Positions 10,702 to 22,730 are shown, counted from the first letter of the stretch. The stretch is 64,000 nucleotides of DNA from Prunus persica (GCF_000346465.2 NC_034010.1:25382643-25446642), one strand, 5' to 3'. Numbers and translations: made by a program. Notes: generated by a model from the letters alone, not told the origin.

Positions 10702-12612
10702 ATTACACACTTGACGCATAGAAGTAGGACCTGAAAATCATGAATATCATGTCCATGTATGATTTCTACTTTAAAAAATATATAATTGTCTATAGCTACT
10801 GTGGCAAATCTTGTGTTTATCTTCCATATACTTATGCAATTTTAGTTTCCAATGTACAGATATGAGAAAGATTTTTCCCTTTGAGCTATTCCACTTGGGC
10901 GGTGATGAAGTTAATACAAGTAAGTAAAACCTTTTGTTCTAAGCTAATATTCTGCAGTCATTTTATTTACACAAGAATGGAGAAGTTTACTCTTTTTCTT
11001 TATGCGACTCTAATCTTTTTGTTTTTTATATAAATTTTTTCTGATAAACAATGAAATTATAAGTACTTTGCTTTTATAAAATTTTGGTGCATGCTTAACT
11101 TTTATGAGCTAGAGAGTGTTGTATTGTTCTCTATATCCTGATAAAGTCTTAGAGGAGAATCTACCAATTATTTTTCGTTCTCCTTCCAAGAATTTGAAGG
11201 AGTACATATGTTTATATTTTACACCTACATTGAGATATCATAACTTGTAAGTGAGTGGAGGACTTTCTTCTCCTTGCAAAATATGATGGATCTGTGATGG
11301 GTTATATTCTAAGGACCTGTATGTAAACTCGTGTATCGTGTGATTGTAAATTTTCATTAGATGTCATGTGCAGAACCTCTCTCTCTCTCTCTCTGTGTTG
11401 TTTCATGCTTGCATACGATCTGATGTTATTTCAAAATTTGACAGCTTGTTGGAGCTCCACTCGACATGTGAAGCAATGGTACTCACTTCATTTGGCCTTT
11501 TCATTATCTTTCAGATCTTATATGATTACAATTTGCATGTAATCTTCTACCTTTGAAGCGATGATTACAATTTGCATGTAACTCTGTGCATTGGTCTTTT
11601 TATTTTTAGGCTTGAGCAACACAACATGACTACTAAAGACGCATATCAGTATTTTGTTCTCAAAGCACAAGAAATAGCAATTTCAAAAAATTGGACCCCG
11701 GTAAACTGGTATGTCTAATATCAATAGAATTGTTACCATCCTTTTTTGTTCCCTCGTAAATTCTTGCTAGGTTTTTCATCAGTTTAAAGTTATGAATCAA
11801 CAGCTTTTAAATAAAGGAATTCAACTATTCAAAGAGTGTTTCATTGTTTTTGTTTCTCAGTACTGTAAAGAATCATGTGACAGATTTAAGTTTTCTTACC
11901 ACAGGGAAGAAACCTTCAACACCTTCCCAACAAAGCTCAATCCAAAGACTGTAGTGCATAACTGGTGATTTTCTTCCCTATGCACGGTTTTGTGATGGCA
12001 TCAAGTGAAGCTCTAATGGTCTTAAGCACTTTGTTAACTTTATAAATGCAATAGGTTGGGCCCAGGGGTTTGTCCGAAGGCTGTTGCCAAAGGTTTCAGA
12101 TGTATTTTCAGCAATCAAGGTGTTTGGTATCTTGACCATCTAGATGTCCCTTGGGAAGATGCTTATAATGCTGAACCACTTGAAGGAATTGACGATGTTT
12201 CTCAGCAAAAGCTTGTTCTTGGAGGAGAAGTATGCATGTGGGGTGAGACAGCTGATACATCAGATGTTCAGCAAACTATTTGGCCTCGAGCTGCTGCTGC
12301 TGCAGGTAAGTAGTGAATTAAGTTGATTTAGAGTCAATCTCCCAGGTGTGATATGTATATAAGCAAGCACTTGGTACTGTGTGTTTTCTGGGTACTCTTC
12401 AGCTTGAGACTGAACGCCATTTCATTTTCTCTATAGAGCGTTTGTGGAGCAGGAGGGAGGCAACATCTGCGCGAAATGGTAATTTAACTGCACTGCCTCG
12501 GCTACACTACTTCAGATGCCTCTTGAATAGACGTGGAGTTCAAGCTGCTCCAGTGACCAACTTGATTGCTCGAAGTCCTCCAATTTGGTCTGGGTCATGC
12601 TATGACCAATAA
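6950..12612 (+). CDS. HEXO1: Beta-hexosaminidase (GH20), HEXO1-like
   Basis: GH20 exo-beta-N-acetylhexosaminidase, which removes terminal GlcNAc/GalNAc from N-glycans; plant HEXO1 is vacuolar. Fifteen exons join in phase: 6950-7297, 7392-7475, 7895-7930, 8627-8738, 8841-8911, 9039-9169, 9573-9589, 9733-9781, 10463-10563, 10860-10919, 11445-11478, 11610-11708, 11905-11964, 12055-12305, 12437-12612. This gives 542 residues, the family length. Visible: hydrophobic signal peptide (about 1-21), N-terminal GH20 domain, RDSPRFAYRGLLLDTSRHY, NVLHWH (218-223), the catalytic Asp-Glu pair D332-E333 in HLGGDEV, GGEVCMWGE, RPRAAAAAERLWS-type end, and C-terminal CYDQ. Exon 7 is a 17-nt microexon. Residue R replaces the usual E in HVIDRESF. 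Annotated start is the first ATG before the signal peptide. Confidence 0.95.
10640..10698. repeat. (CT)n microsatellite in HEXO1 intron 9
   Basis: About 29 uninterrupted CT units inside the intron after exon 9. A short CT run also occurs at 11378-11393 in the next intron. Likely polymorphic. Confidence 0.95.
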
Positions 12613-13033
12613 TACTTCGATTATCATATTAGGTGATTTCATTAGTCTTAAACTTCCCTTCCAATGGTATACAGATAAATGCAAGCGTTCTAGAGATCTT
12701 GCATTTCTGTTGTTCAAACATGCATGCCTATTTATGATAGCTATTATTGTCAGAATTTACGGTTTAGAATCTTTTGCTTCTTGATGTTGAGATCATTGGC
12801 TGGGAAATATTATGGATCAGAGTATGGTCATTGTATTTGGAAAATTGGGTTGTTGTTGCTTAGGCATTTCTTTTTTTATATATAATTATTTAGTATTTTA
12901 AAATTTAAATTTATACCAAAATCATGCAAAATAAAAGGATATGTAAATTATAAAGTACCATAATTGATATAAAGTCTAACAAGGCCGTCTTCCAACCCCT
13001 CTCTCTCGCTCAGACGTAGTTATAACCCGCGAC

Positions 13034-13104
<71 letters not shown>

Positions 13105-14536
13105 CTCTCACGCACACACACACAACACCATTGTCATCTCGTCTCTGGAGATTCCAAAATGGTTCCTTTTTTTTTCTGGGTCAGACCTGGCCAGACCGCC
13201 TAGGCTGATTTTTCAAACGCTGGTCTTGGCGTAGACCGATTCTCTAATGTTCAGACTTGGAAAGATAATGGGGTCGAATTATGTACTTGACCAACATATA
13301 AAAGGAAGAAAAACAAAAAGATGCTCGGCAATATCTTCTTCACAAATCTGTTTGATTCTCTATCTGTCATTATTTTATTTGAGAGGGAAACGTGCCCACA
13401 TCTATCTGATCTAGTTTATTTCATGGACTTTAATCTGTTGTTTGATGGATTGTGATGAACCATTGAATATAATTTATCCTTGAAAATCAATCAGATCGCA
13501 CTTGTCAAGTCCGGGATAACTTGTCAAGCAATCAAGAAATAAACCATGAAAAAATGATGCCAACACTGACTAAAACCAACTTTCTTCAAATTCCGCCAAG
13601 AATTTGACTTTGCTTTTACATTTTTCTGACCTAAATTTGTGTGGGAGTCTTGAGGGTCATATTCAAGGCTTAACGAATGTGTGAATTTGGAGACTTTGTA
13701 GGTTCATAGTGTCACTTTCCTCCCTCGCTAAATGTGAAAATTAGCAATTAGTAGCAATCATTGTTCTTTGTTTTTCTTTCCAAAACGTGACACTTTTATG
13801 TTGAGGGAGTCTGGCACCACAAAATTTAAAGCAATTAGTTGGACTTAAAAAAAAATTATTAAGAGAATTGGTGGAGGTCTTGTTTCAATCTCTCATTACT
13901 TGTGTCATTTGATAAAAAGAATACTGGTCAATTATCTACTGTTAAGTGTCACAATGCATCAATGACTCAATTATTTACGCAAACATGAATGATATAAAGA
14001 CAATTTATTGGGCGATTAGGTTGGTTTGACGAGTCCATTGGGCCAAATCATAACAAACATATTATTTTTGTAAGTATATATGACGTTTCTTTCAGAACAA
14101 AAGAGAGAGTAAAGATTATGTTCAAACTTAATATCTGATTTTTAAATCAAAATTTTAATGATATTACCAATAAAAGTTGCTCCATCCTAAGTTGGAAGGA
14201 TTTGATTATCTGAATCTTTGCATGAGTCAATTATCTGTTGTAGTGCAGTAGTCAAAATTCAAAGTTACTAATTTGAGACTTTGTGTTTTGACTACCCTAA
14301 CTAATTTTTTTTGGTCCAACCAATTACCAAATTTAGAACTGTAAATCTTCACCATAAAAATATAACCAAAACAAGAAAAATGCAAAAATATGGAGAGGGG
14401 AAAGAAGGAAAAACTCAATAAGAGCTTATTATTGAGAATAAAAAATATTATCTTATGCCTTTAAATTACCTTTAAAAAATAAATAATGGCATTATCATTG
14501 GTCAATAATTCTGAAAATGAAAGTAAAAATGTATAT
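12613..14536. other. HEXO1 3' flank and intergenic DNA
   Basis: No gene is supported. It contains a compound microsatellite at about 13034-13126, (CT)n then (CA)n. A short degraded piece of the CGCCTAGG repeat family lies at about 13184-13250 (CAGACCGCCTAGG..GATTTTTCAAACG). The rest is AT-rich. Confidence 0.6.
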
Positions 14537-14724
14537 ATCAGTTCTGATCTTTTGGACTACAGGGGTCCAAGAGATTTGTGGTCACTCACCGTTGGATATA
14601 AATTCAACGGTTCACTCACTCTTGCACTCCTTTTAAGAAACTTTTTTGAACCATTGGATTAATATCCAACGGTGAGTGACCACAATTTCTTGGACTCCTA
14701 TGGTCCAAGAGATCGGGGCTGATG
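14537..14724. mobile_element. Hairpin MITE upstream of MKP1
   Basis: A 188-bp near-palindrome. The left arm (TCAGTTCTGATCTTTTGGAC..GTGGTCACTCACCGTTGGAT) matches the reverse complement of the right arm (TCAGCCCCGATCTCTTGGAC..GTGGTCACTCACCGTTGGAT) over about 75 bp with few mismatches, around a loop near 14618-14640. No ORF. Flanks are TA-rich (GTATATA / TGTACATATA), so the target duplication is unclear. It sits just 5' of the MKP1 leader. Confidence 0.85.
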
Positions 14725-15463
14725 TACATATATATTGGTATGGGTATATGGGTATATGGGTATATGGGTGGGTTTATAAAATGGGTCTGTCACTCTCTCT
14801 GAAACAGTCAAATAAACAAAGAAGAAGCAATTGAAAACCCACTGCCTGCCTACTGTATCTTTCTTCTTCTCCCCCCTTCCCTCCTGTGCCTTTGCCTCCT
14901 CTCTCCCTCTCTCAGCTCCCAAGGCTTCTCAGTCTCCTTCACAGCTCTGCTCCTCCTGTCTCACACTTCCTCTCTGATATCTCAATCTGTAAGTCACAAA
15001 TCTAATCTCTCTCTCTCTCTCTCTCTCGCAGTTTCACATCAACATAGAACCCTAGAAACTCACAAGTTGCCTCGTTTTCAATTGGTTTTATTAAATTTCT
15101 CCTTGCCGACGAATAATTTAGGCTTCAGCTCAAGATTGGGTTTTCCATTCTACCCTAACAGTTTTCGCGTCACAATTTCTCTTGTTTTGGCACCTTATTG
15201 ATTTAATTTGCTGCTAATTTTTCCAATGACTATATGCTTGGAACTTTTGATTTGGTGTTGATTAATAAGATTACTACGATTTTGTGTTTCTGTCAGAGTG
15301 TGTTTGTAGCTGATGCTTGATCTGATAGGGTTTTGATTCCTTACATTCTTGTACATCGAAACCCCATCTCGTTCTCTTCCGGTGGAGCATACTAAAGCAA
15401 AAATGGAAACAAATTAGAGGTTTTTCAGATTTCTGGGTTTTGCACTAAGAATTTCAATTGGGC
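14725..15463 (+). promoter_or_regulatory. MKP1 promoter-proximal region and 5' leader with a probable leader intron
   Basis: Pyrimidine-rich leader from about 14790 (CTTCTTCTCCCCCCTTCCC). A good donor occurs at 14989 (CT|GTAAGT) and an acceptor at 15428 (TTTTTCAG), giving a plausible 440-nt 5'UTR intron ending 35 nt before the start codon. A (CT)n run lies at about 15007-15028 inside that intron. (GGTATAT)n-like repeats occur at 14737-14767. Confidence 0.5.
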
Positions 15464-18400
15464 ATGGTGAGTAAGGAGGATGCCTCCGCTACTTCACGGC
15501 CTCCGGCCCAGCTTTCAAGCTCTCGGAAGATGTTCTGGCGCTCAGCATCATGGTCTGCTTCACGGACCACCCCTCACAACCCTGAGACTGAGGAAAAAGA
15601 CCTAGCAGATCCAAATGCCACTGTAGGAAACAGTGTCCAAAACCACCGTAGGTTTCCTGTGCCTTTAACCCCTCGGTCCCAGCAGAATAGCAAGGCTAGG
15701 TCTTGTTTGCCCCCCTTGCAATTACCTCTTGCTCGACGTAGCTTAGATGAGTGGCCCAAGGCGGGTTCGGATGATATTGGTGAGTGGCCACAACCTCCTA
15801 CCCCAAGTGGAAGAGGTGGTGGGGAGAGGTTGAAGCTTGATTTATCAACAATTCAGCGAAACCCGGAAAAGAATGGTGGGCTTGTGAGGAGGGATAAGAT
15901 TGCTTTCTTTGATAAAGAGTGTTCCAAAGTGGCCGAACACATTTATCTTGGCGGAGATGCGGTTGCGAGGGATAGGGACATACTTAAGCAGAATGGGATT
16001 ACTCATGTTCTAAATTGTGTGGGTTTTGTTTGTCCCGAGTATTTCAAGGCGGATTTTGTGTATAGAACTCTATGGTTGCAGGACAGTCCGACCGAGGACA
16101 TTACTAGTATCTTATATGATGTTTTTGATTACTTTGAAGATGTTAGGGAACAAGGTGGAAGAGTTTTTGTTCATTGTTGTCAAGGGGTATCTCGGTCCAC
16201 CTCATTGGTGATTGCGTATCTTATGTGGAGAGAAGGACAGAGTTTTGATGATGCATTTCAGTATGTGAAAGCAGCAAGAGGCATTGCTGATCCGAATATG
16301 GGTTTTGCTTGTCAGTTGTTACAGTGCCAAAAGAGGGTCCATGCTTTTCCTCTTAGCCCGAGTTCACTATTGAGGATGTACAGAATTGCCCCACATTCAC
16401 CGTATGATCCTTTGCATCTTGTCCCAAAAATGTTGAATGATCCATCACCTTCTGCTCTGGATTCTAGAGGTGCATTTATTGTTCATATACCGTCTGCCAT
16501 ATATGTTTGGATTGGTAAGAATTGTGAGGCCATCATGGAAAGGGATGCAAGAGGAGCTGTTTGTCAGATTGTTCGGTATGAGAGAGTGCAAGGTCCAATA
16601 ACTATAATCAAGGAAGGGGAAGAACCAGCTTACTTTTGGGATGCTTTCTCAAACATTTTGCCATTGATGGATAGGTCTGGCAATGGAGGGGAGGTTGGGG
16701 AATCAACAGTCAAGATTCGTCCAGGTGCAAGGAAAACAGACGGATATAATGTTGATTTTGAAATTTTCCAGAAAGCTATTAGGGGGGGTTTTGTACCTCC
16801 ATTTGCATCCTCCGAGAATGAACACGAAACCCATCTTCCTGCTAGGGAGAGTAGCTGGAGTATGCTCAGGCGTAAGTTTGCCTCTGGCAGTATGAAGGAG
16901 TTTGTCTTAGCACCCAGGATATCCCTCTCCAGGGTCTATTCAGATTCTATGATGTTAGTTCATACAGCTAAAACTAATTCATCAGCGTCGTCTTCATCTT
17001 CATCGTCCTCTTCTTCTTCACCTCTATATCTATCACCAGATTCCATATCTTCTGAATCAAGCACTAGTTCGAAGTACTTTTCAGAATCCTCTATGGATTC
17101 GCCATCAGCAGCTTCATGCTCTCTTCCAGTCTCTTCCACATTGTCAAATGATTCTGACGTGTCTCTCCTCTCACCTAAATCTTCTGATCAACCCATGTCT
17201 AACAGTCCAGAAAACGTTGTTTCCAATTGTAGTTCACAGTCCTATTCCCGATCAACCTCATTACCATCAAAAAAGTTATCTTCGCTTGCAGAGCGCAGAG
17301 GTAGTTTGTCTCTCAAGTTGCCTGTGATGAGTGATAAGATGAGGCTGATGTGTACTTCCTCAAAATTTCTTTCCACTAAAGAAGATGGTGTTAGGATAAA
17401 TGACAGTACTTGTTCCGTAGGTCACTTAGATGATATTGACAAGGTATTAGAGCCAAAGGATGGTGTTCAAAATGGAGGGGAAGATTCAAGACAACAGTGC
17501 AACATATGCCAGAAGGAACCTTCTTTTATCAAACATTCTGCTGAACCTTGGAAAAATTGCCCTTTGGAAGAAGGTGCAGGATCCTCTGCCTCAAAGGAGA
17601 CTGGGGAAAGTTGTCGAGCACAATGTAATTTTATGCAACCTTTTGTATGCCGCTGGCCCAGTTTAGAGAAGATTGCTACATTTGGTGTGAGGGAACTAGA
17701 TTCTAAATCTGCTTTCACTATTTACTCACCAAATACAGGTGTTGGAAAAAGTGAAGACAGTGTTTTGTATCTTTGGGTAGGAAGATTTTTTCACTGTGGT
17801 AATTTTCCGATTCAATTAGATAGTGGCAGAGAGAGAACTGATGTAGAAGAGACTGACTGGGATCAAGTTAGCTGTGATGTCCTTATCCAAATGGGTATGC
17901 CAAAGGACACTATAATTAAGGTATGGAATATAAATTTGAGTTTGCTTTGACCTATTTCTTAATTTCATAATTATTTTTGGTGCTTGTGTTTTTAGGGCTC
18001 GGTTAATGGGGCTTCTTGTAAATTTAGTCTGTTTGCTGTAAGGTTTCTGTTACTATCTTCTATATCCATTCCTACTATTTTGCATCTCAAGGGATTTGAC
18101 TTGTGATTGTTGAGTTACTTGACAGCTGTCATTGTTTTTTTTTTTTTTTGGGTGGAGTTTGTCGTCTGTAATTGTTTGCTGTTGGAGTTTAGATTTATTG
18201 TGTAATTATTTTGTTACCAAACTCAGCAGTCATTACTCTTATTTATTAAACCGTTGTCATTACTCAGCAGTGACCGGTTATATTTCTGGAAGTATTAATG
18301 TGTTCATTTATGGCTTGTTTGGGGTTTAAGGTATCTATGTCGATTTCTTTGTGTTCTTTCATTCTGTATTTCTTCAAAGTATTGCTTTCTATTGGATTAA

Positions 18401-18540
18401 AGCCTGTGGAATGCATGCTTGTCAGTTGTTGGTAAATCTGACAGGGTTTCTAACTGTGACCACTGAATGCTGTATCTGAACAGATTGTTAAAGAAAATGA
18501 AGAACCAGTGGAGTTTCTTGAATTGTTGAGTCTATTGTAG
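15464..18540 (+). CDS. MKP1: MAP kinase phosphatase 1 (dual-specificity phosphatase with gelsolin-like region)
   Basis: MKP1 dephosphorylates the pThr/pTyr of activated plant MAP kinases (MPK3/MPK6) and restrains stress and defence signalling. Two coding exons, 15464-17920 and 18484-18540, give 837 residues (Arabidopsis about 784). Visible: KMFWRSASWSASR near the N-terminus, RSLDEWPKAGSDD, DSP domain about 155-300 with the signature HCCQGVSRS (H237, catalytic C238), AYLMWREGQSFDDAF, then a gelsolin-like segment at about 336-355 (GAFIVHIPSAIYVWIG), HLPARESSW, a poly-Ser tract near 505-520, and LAERRGSLSLKLP. The start is the ATG at 15464; an in-frame TTG lies 6 nt upstream. The last exon encodes only IVKENEEPVEFLELLSLL. 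If intron 1 is retained, translation ends at 17950 with a different 10-residue tail. Confidence 0.96.
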
Positions 18541-20200
18541 CGCCAGTGCAAATGAGGAGAGATCTATAGTCCCATTGCTCAAATCAATTTTCTGTTTCTT
18601 CATATGGCTTAATTTGCAGTCCAACATTTTCAGGCATCAGGATAAACTCCAGTGGCAAAAACCATTGAGGTAATGAAGTTGGTGGTAACCATTGTTGAAC
18701 TAATTTCCTCCATATATATGACATGCTAGTGCACTATTTTTAGGAACTGCGAGTGGGATAGTAACTCTAGATGGCTATTCTGTTTAGACAAATTCACCGG
18801 TTATCAAGATGCCACATCCTGGAAGAGTATCTCCGGAACTGACTTAAGTTGGTTCCAAATTGAAAGATAATGAGCTTTTGGTTGGAGTGGAATTAGGATT
18901 ACACTGTTTTCACGGTCATGTGGCAGGTCACTAGTGAATCAACCTTCCTAGTCTGATGATCTTATACTGAAATACTAGGTTAACTAACAGGGTGCATGCA
19001 ACCTTAGGCCGTTTCACTTGATTTTGTTCCATCTCCTGCATGTAAACATGTTTGTGCTTATGCACTTTTTATCTTTGAAGTTGCTGAATCACTTGCTATA
19101 TGGAACCAGACCTTATTTGCTATTATTTTGGGCCAGCTGCAGTAGGTGCCCCCTGAAAAGTCTATTAATGTCTCCATTTATATTAAAAATCCCCAATTAG
19201 AAGTGAGTTTTGATTGGATGGTAGTGTCTGATACTGCTAGCAAATCATCAAAACCGAAACCAAGTAATATAAAAAGAGTTGAGGTAAGTGAATTGAGAAA
19301 TGCTAACCTTGTCTTGGAAAAAGTTCCATTTGAAAATGCTTCATAATATTTTCCTTGATGTCATCTTTCCTAAGTAAATTAAAAAAAAAGAAGATAGAGT
19401 TTTCAAATAAGGATTTTGAATAGCTGGGTCCATATTAATTCCAATCAGGATTGTTGACCTTTATTTTCCCTGACGAGTCTTTACTTTGTTGTGTTCTTCA
19501 AATCCTGACATAATGTGTTTTGGACTTTGCTGTGTACAGGAGGAGGATGATGCTGGTCTCTAATTGCCTTGTTGCTAATCAACTGGTTGTACAGTGCTGT
19601 AACACACTGGTAACTCATAATCAGATTTTTCTTGTATATTCACTAATACAAGGACCAATTCCTGAATCAGGCCAAGCAATTTATATTAAACGTTCCATTC
19701 TTAATTCTCTCTCTCTCTCTCTCTCTCTCTCATGATGTACGTGGGCTTAGATTTCAATAGCATTCCCAACTTAAAAAGAATGATAAGTGAAAATGGTTGT
19801 AAGTTGTAAAAATTTGATTGCATTGAGCAGGGAGAATATTTGATTCATCAGTTTTGTCTGGTCTAGGATGCGTGAATGGATTTGATCAATACACTTTATA
19901 ATTAAATTGAGCTATTAAGATCCATGTTAATTTAGTCAGTCCAAGATCAAAATCCCAGTCATATGAATGAAATAAATCTTATAAGCCAGCTAGCTGTTCT
20001 CGTCTATACGGATTATCATTTGTGAAATAAGGAATTCTCATCTTCAAAAGCAGCCTTATAATGATCTATTAATCATGTAATTATTGAAGATAAATCCTGA
20101 AACAGAGGATGATAATTAATGAGATAAAAACAACAATCCTAGTTGTGGGGTAAATATATTATCCATCAACAGATATTCACCACCAGTTCACTTCAGGCTT
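18541..20200. other. MKP1 3' flank and intergenic DNA
   Basis: No recognised gene. A short exon-like ORF at about 19146-19290 (words KSINVSIYIKNPQLEVSFDWM, then KPSNIKRVE before a GTAAGT donor) is not identifiable and stands alone. (CT)n at 19706-19731. The stretch 19736-19810 (GGGCTTAGATTTCAATAGCA..) recurs at 33447-33520, so this zone has been a donor for duplications in the DUF674 cluster. Confidence 0.5.
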
Positions 20201-20232
20201 TTCTAATAAAATTATTGATCAGTCTTCTTGAC

Positions 20233-20690
20233 GGCAATCGCCAAAAATTAAGTACATGTAGAAAGGCCACAAAGTTGTGTTTGCTGAAGGGGGAAAGCAC
20301 TTTTGTGGATTTGCTTTTTAGTCTTGTCTTTTGCCACTGGGCATTGCCACTAAACTCGTCTCTAACAAGGATGACATGGGTGGAAGCCTAATCAAACTTT
20401 TACAAGAGCATTGAAAATCTCAGTGACACATACTACAACCTGCTACTAACAAGGACGAGGCCTTGCTGAAACCTACGACACTTTCTGCTGGAGCTAATGT
20501 CCTTCGGATTTGAACAACGATGATCCAAAGGCCCGCCGAACAGTTCTGTTGTGCGACCAGTTGCTGCTACGTCTCAGACAACCCTAAGCTATTTGTCCAC
20601 GCTGCAGAAGAACTATAGTCCCTCAAGATGTATATTACTTCACCAGCAGCAACTATAAGGCGACCCTTGAGATGACAAAAAGAAATTGGA
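20233..20690 (+). pseudogene. DUF674 pseudogene (copy A)
   Basis: Degenerate DUF674 sequence in several frames: a CACAAAGTTGTGTTTGCTGAAG block (KVVFAE-like), then GTGGATTTGCTTTTTAGTC (VDLLFSL), CATTGAAAATCTCAGTGACACATAC (IENLSDTY) and GACGAGGCCTTGCTGAAACC (KDEALLKP). Several frameshifts and stops and no start codon in register. It directly precedes the upstream module of intact copy B. Confidence 0.75.
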
Positions 20691-20754
20691 AATGTAGCCT
20701 AGTTGATGGAAATGTTATATTGGTAATAAAGACACATTTATTGGTAATAAAGAT

Positions 20755-20948
20755 TTGTACCCGTAGAGTTGGCTTTGTGGTCGACTGATTCAGGGTCCAA
20801 GGTGACCCTCCCACTTCATGATCCATTCACCATTCCATTTTTTTATTTTTTTTTGAATTTAGGACTTCTTTCTAAGCCTATAAATGGGTCTTTTTTTTAA
20901 ACGCTTAAGCATATGCTGCCCTTCTCCTCTGTCCTCAATATTGCCTGA
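20755..20948 (+). promoter_or_regulatory. DUF674 upstream module, copy at gene B
   Basis: A conserved module found before several DUF674 copies, with core words TAGAGTTGCTTTGTGGTCGA, CTGATGATGCAGAGTCCAAG and GGTGACCCTCCACCTT. Other copies lie at about 22850-22975, 23400-23603, 29262-29474, 29815-30030 and 33985-34201. Here a TATAAAT box at 20879-20885 lies 64 bp before the ATG. Its repeated retention next to DUF674 starts suggests it is the ancestral promoter and leader. Confidence 0.6.
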
Positions 20949-21964
20949 ATGGCTACAACCAACAGCGCTACTGTGAGTTTGAAGCTCCTGATTGACACAA
21001 AAAGCAACAAAGTTCTGTTTGCTGAAGCAAGCAAGGAAGTTGTGGATTTTCTCTTCACTCTTCTGTCCTTGCATGTTGCAACTGTGACTAGGCTCCTCCT
21101 CTCTAATGGTGGCATGGTTGGTTGCTTAGGCAAACTTTACGAGAGCTTCGAAAATCTCAGTGACACATACATGCAACCCAATCTTAACAAAGACTCCCTG
21201 CTGAAACCCAAGACTACAATTTCTGGCGCTAACATCCTTCATTTGCCAGCCAACAATGACTCGAATGCGCCTAAACGGTTCTACCTCTGTGCAAATTGCA
21301 AGCGCCATATTTCTGATAGTCCTTTAACAACTTGTCCAACGTGCATTTCAAGCAAAATATCCACCCAGGTGTTTTATGCTGCTCCTCCACCAGAAGCTAC
21401 TGGAGTGACGTCTGGCAATATTAAGAGCGGATACGTCAAGAGCGACATTATGTACATGATAATGGATGATTTGGAAGTGAAGCCTATGCCTACTGTATCA
21501 AGTATCACATTGCTTAAAACGTTGAACTTTAAGACGGTTGATGCTTTTGAAGAGAAGGTGGTTGATCTTGACATTAAAGAGGTTTGATCTCTTTTGTAAA
21601 ATTTGTTTTGTTTACAATAAATAGTGTTCTCTATCTGTGTCTATTTATTGATACTACATATTTTGTTTTTACTTTTGCTTCTTAGGGTTTGAAGTTGGTG
21701 AAGGCATCATTGGAGTCAAAAACCGCTCTTACAAATGTTTTCCTTGGTAATAAAGTGCATGAAGGTTTCAATTTTGGTCCCCTAAAGAAATTGAGCTTTT
21801 GGAGGTTCATTTTAGTTTGTGGCTTGGCATTAACTGTATTGGTTTACATTGGATTATTTCAACTTTGGCATACCGCAAAATATGGTAAAAACGACCCAAC
21901 GAGTCCAAGGAAACCAATCTGCTATCCCAATGATCCTTTTGCACTGTCGTTGACACAAAAATGA
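20949..21964 (+). CDS. DUF674 family protein with a C-terminal membrane segment and GH1-derived tail (copy B)
   Basis: Two exons, 20949-21581 and 21686-21964, give 303 residues. Exon 1 is a complete DUF674 (PF05056) body: VSLKLLIDTK, VLFAEASKEVVDFLFTLLSL, GKLYESFENLSDTY, a CxxC..CxxC pair (CANC, CPTC), GYVKSDIMYMIMDDLEVKPM. Exon 2 starts with the family's usual end (GLKLVKASLES..LTNVFLG) but does not stop there: it continues into a predicted transmembrane stretch (FILVCGLALTVLVYIGLF) and a tail, YGKNDPTSPRKPICYPNDP. The tail DNA closely matches the GH1 beta-glucosidase fragment at 40355-40422. Family function is unknown. All frames are open, so it may be expressed; a tail-anchored membrane location is inferred. 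Confidence 0.85.
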
Positions 21965-22631
21965 ACAAGGAGAACCGATTGTGCGGCTGAAGTAAACTTG
22001 CTCATCTACACTTCTCTGCAAGGATAAATGTGGACTTTATGAAGCACTGATTCTCCAAGGCATTTGCACTGTTTTGTTTTTGGTTTTTCTGTTGATTTTA
22101 TGTTTTGGGCCTCCATTTCTTAGTTTCTTTTCTGCATGATCAAATCTCAAACCAGTAGGCAGGAGACCAACTTTTATAACAGTTCTCTGTCCTCTTTGCA
22201 CAAAGAGTTACAAGCAAGCAAATAAGTTGTTGATTTTCTTTTCACTCTTCTGTCTTTGCATATTGGTGGTTAACATTTACATGAAACCTATGGTTAACTA
22301 ACACGGACACCTTGCAACTCAAACGCTTGTCATGTCACACAAATTCTTACTTCAATTTCTAAACACATCCAATGTAGTTTTGTTTCTAAAGTGGCAGTTT
22401 GCAAGCTTATAAAAGCTTTTTGATGCCTTGCATTACAGCTTCTCCTATTTTTCACACCAGATTAATCCATACTCATGCGTACATGTGACAAAATTACATG
22501 TTCTAGTGATCTATTATCTTCTCTCTCTTTACCTATCAAATTTCTCTCCTCTTAATTGATCTCTGAAGTTCATCATCCATTCCAAAGAATAAACTCATCC
22601 ATGTAATTATGGATCAGTCTTCTTGACGTCA

Positions 22632-22730
22632 TCAATGGCAATCACCAAAAACAAGGTGAAACTCCGAGTCCATGGAAAAAAGCCACGAAATTCTGTTTGC
22701 TGAAAGGAGCATAACCTCTGAACTAGTGAA
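22632..22730 (+). pseudogene. DUF674 5' stub (copy B2)
   Basis: ATGGCAATCACCAAAAACAA begins a MAITKNK-type N-terminus, followed by GGAAAAAAGCCACGAAATTC and TGTTTGCTGAA (the K-x-x-x-LFAE block of the family). It is frameshifted and lost after about 100 bp. The preceding TTGATCAGTCTTCTTGACG-like sequence matches the upstream side of copy A. Confidence 0.6.

Noticed and set aside
15458..17950. 830-codon ORF starting at 15458 and ending at 17950 as the MKP1 protein
   Set aside because: It begins at TTG, 6 nt before the ATG, and runs into the last intron. The spliced end at 18484-18540 restores the conserved C-terminus.
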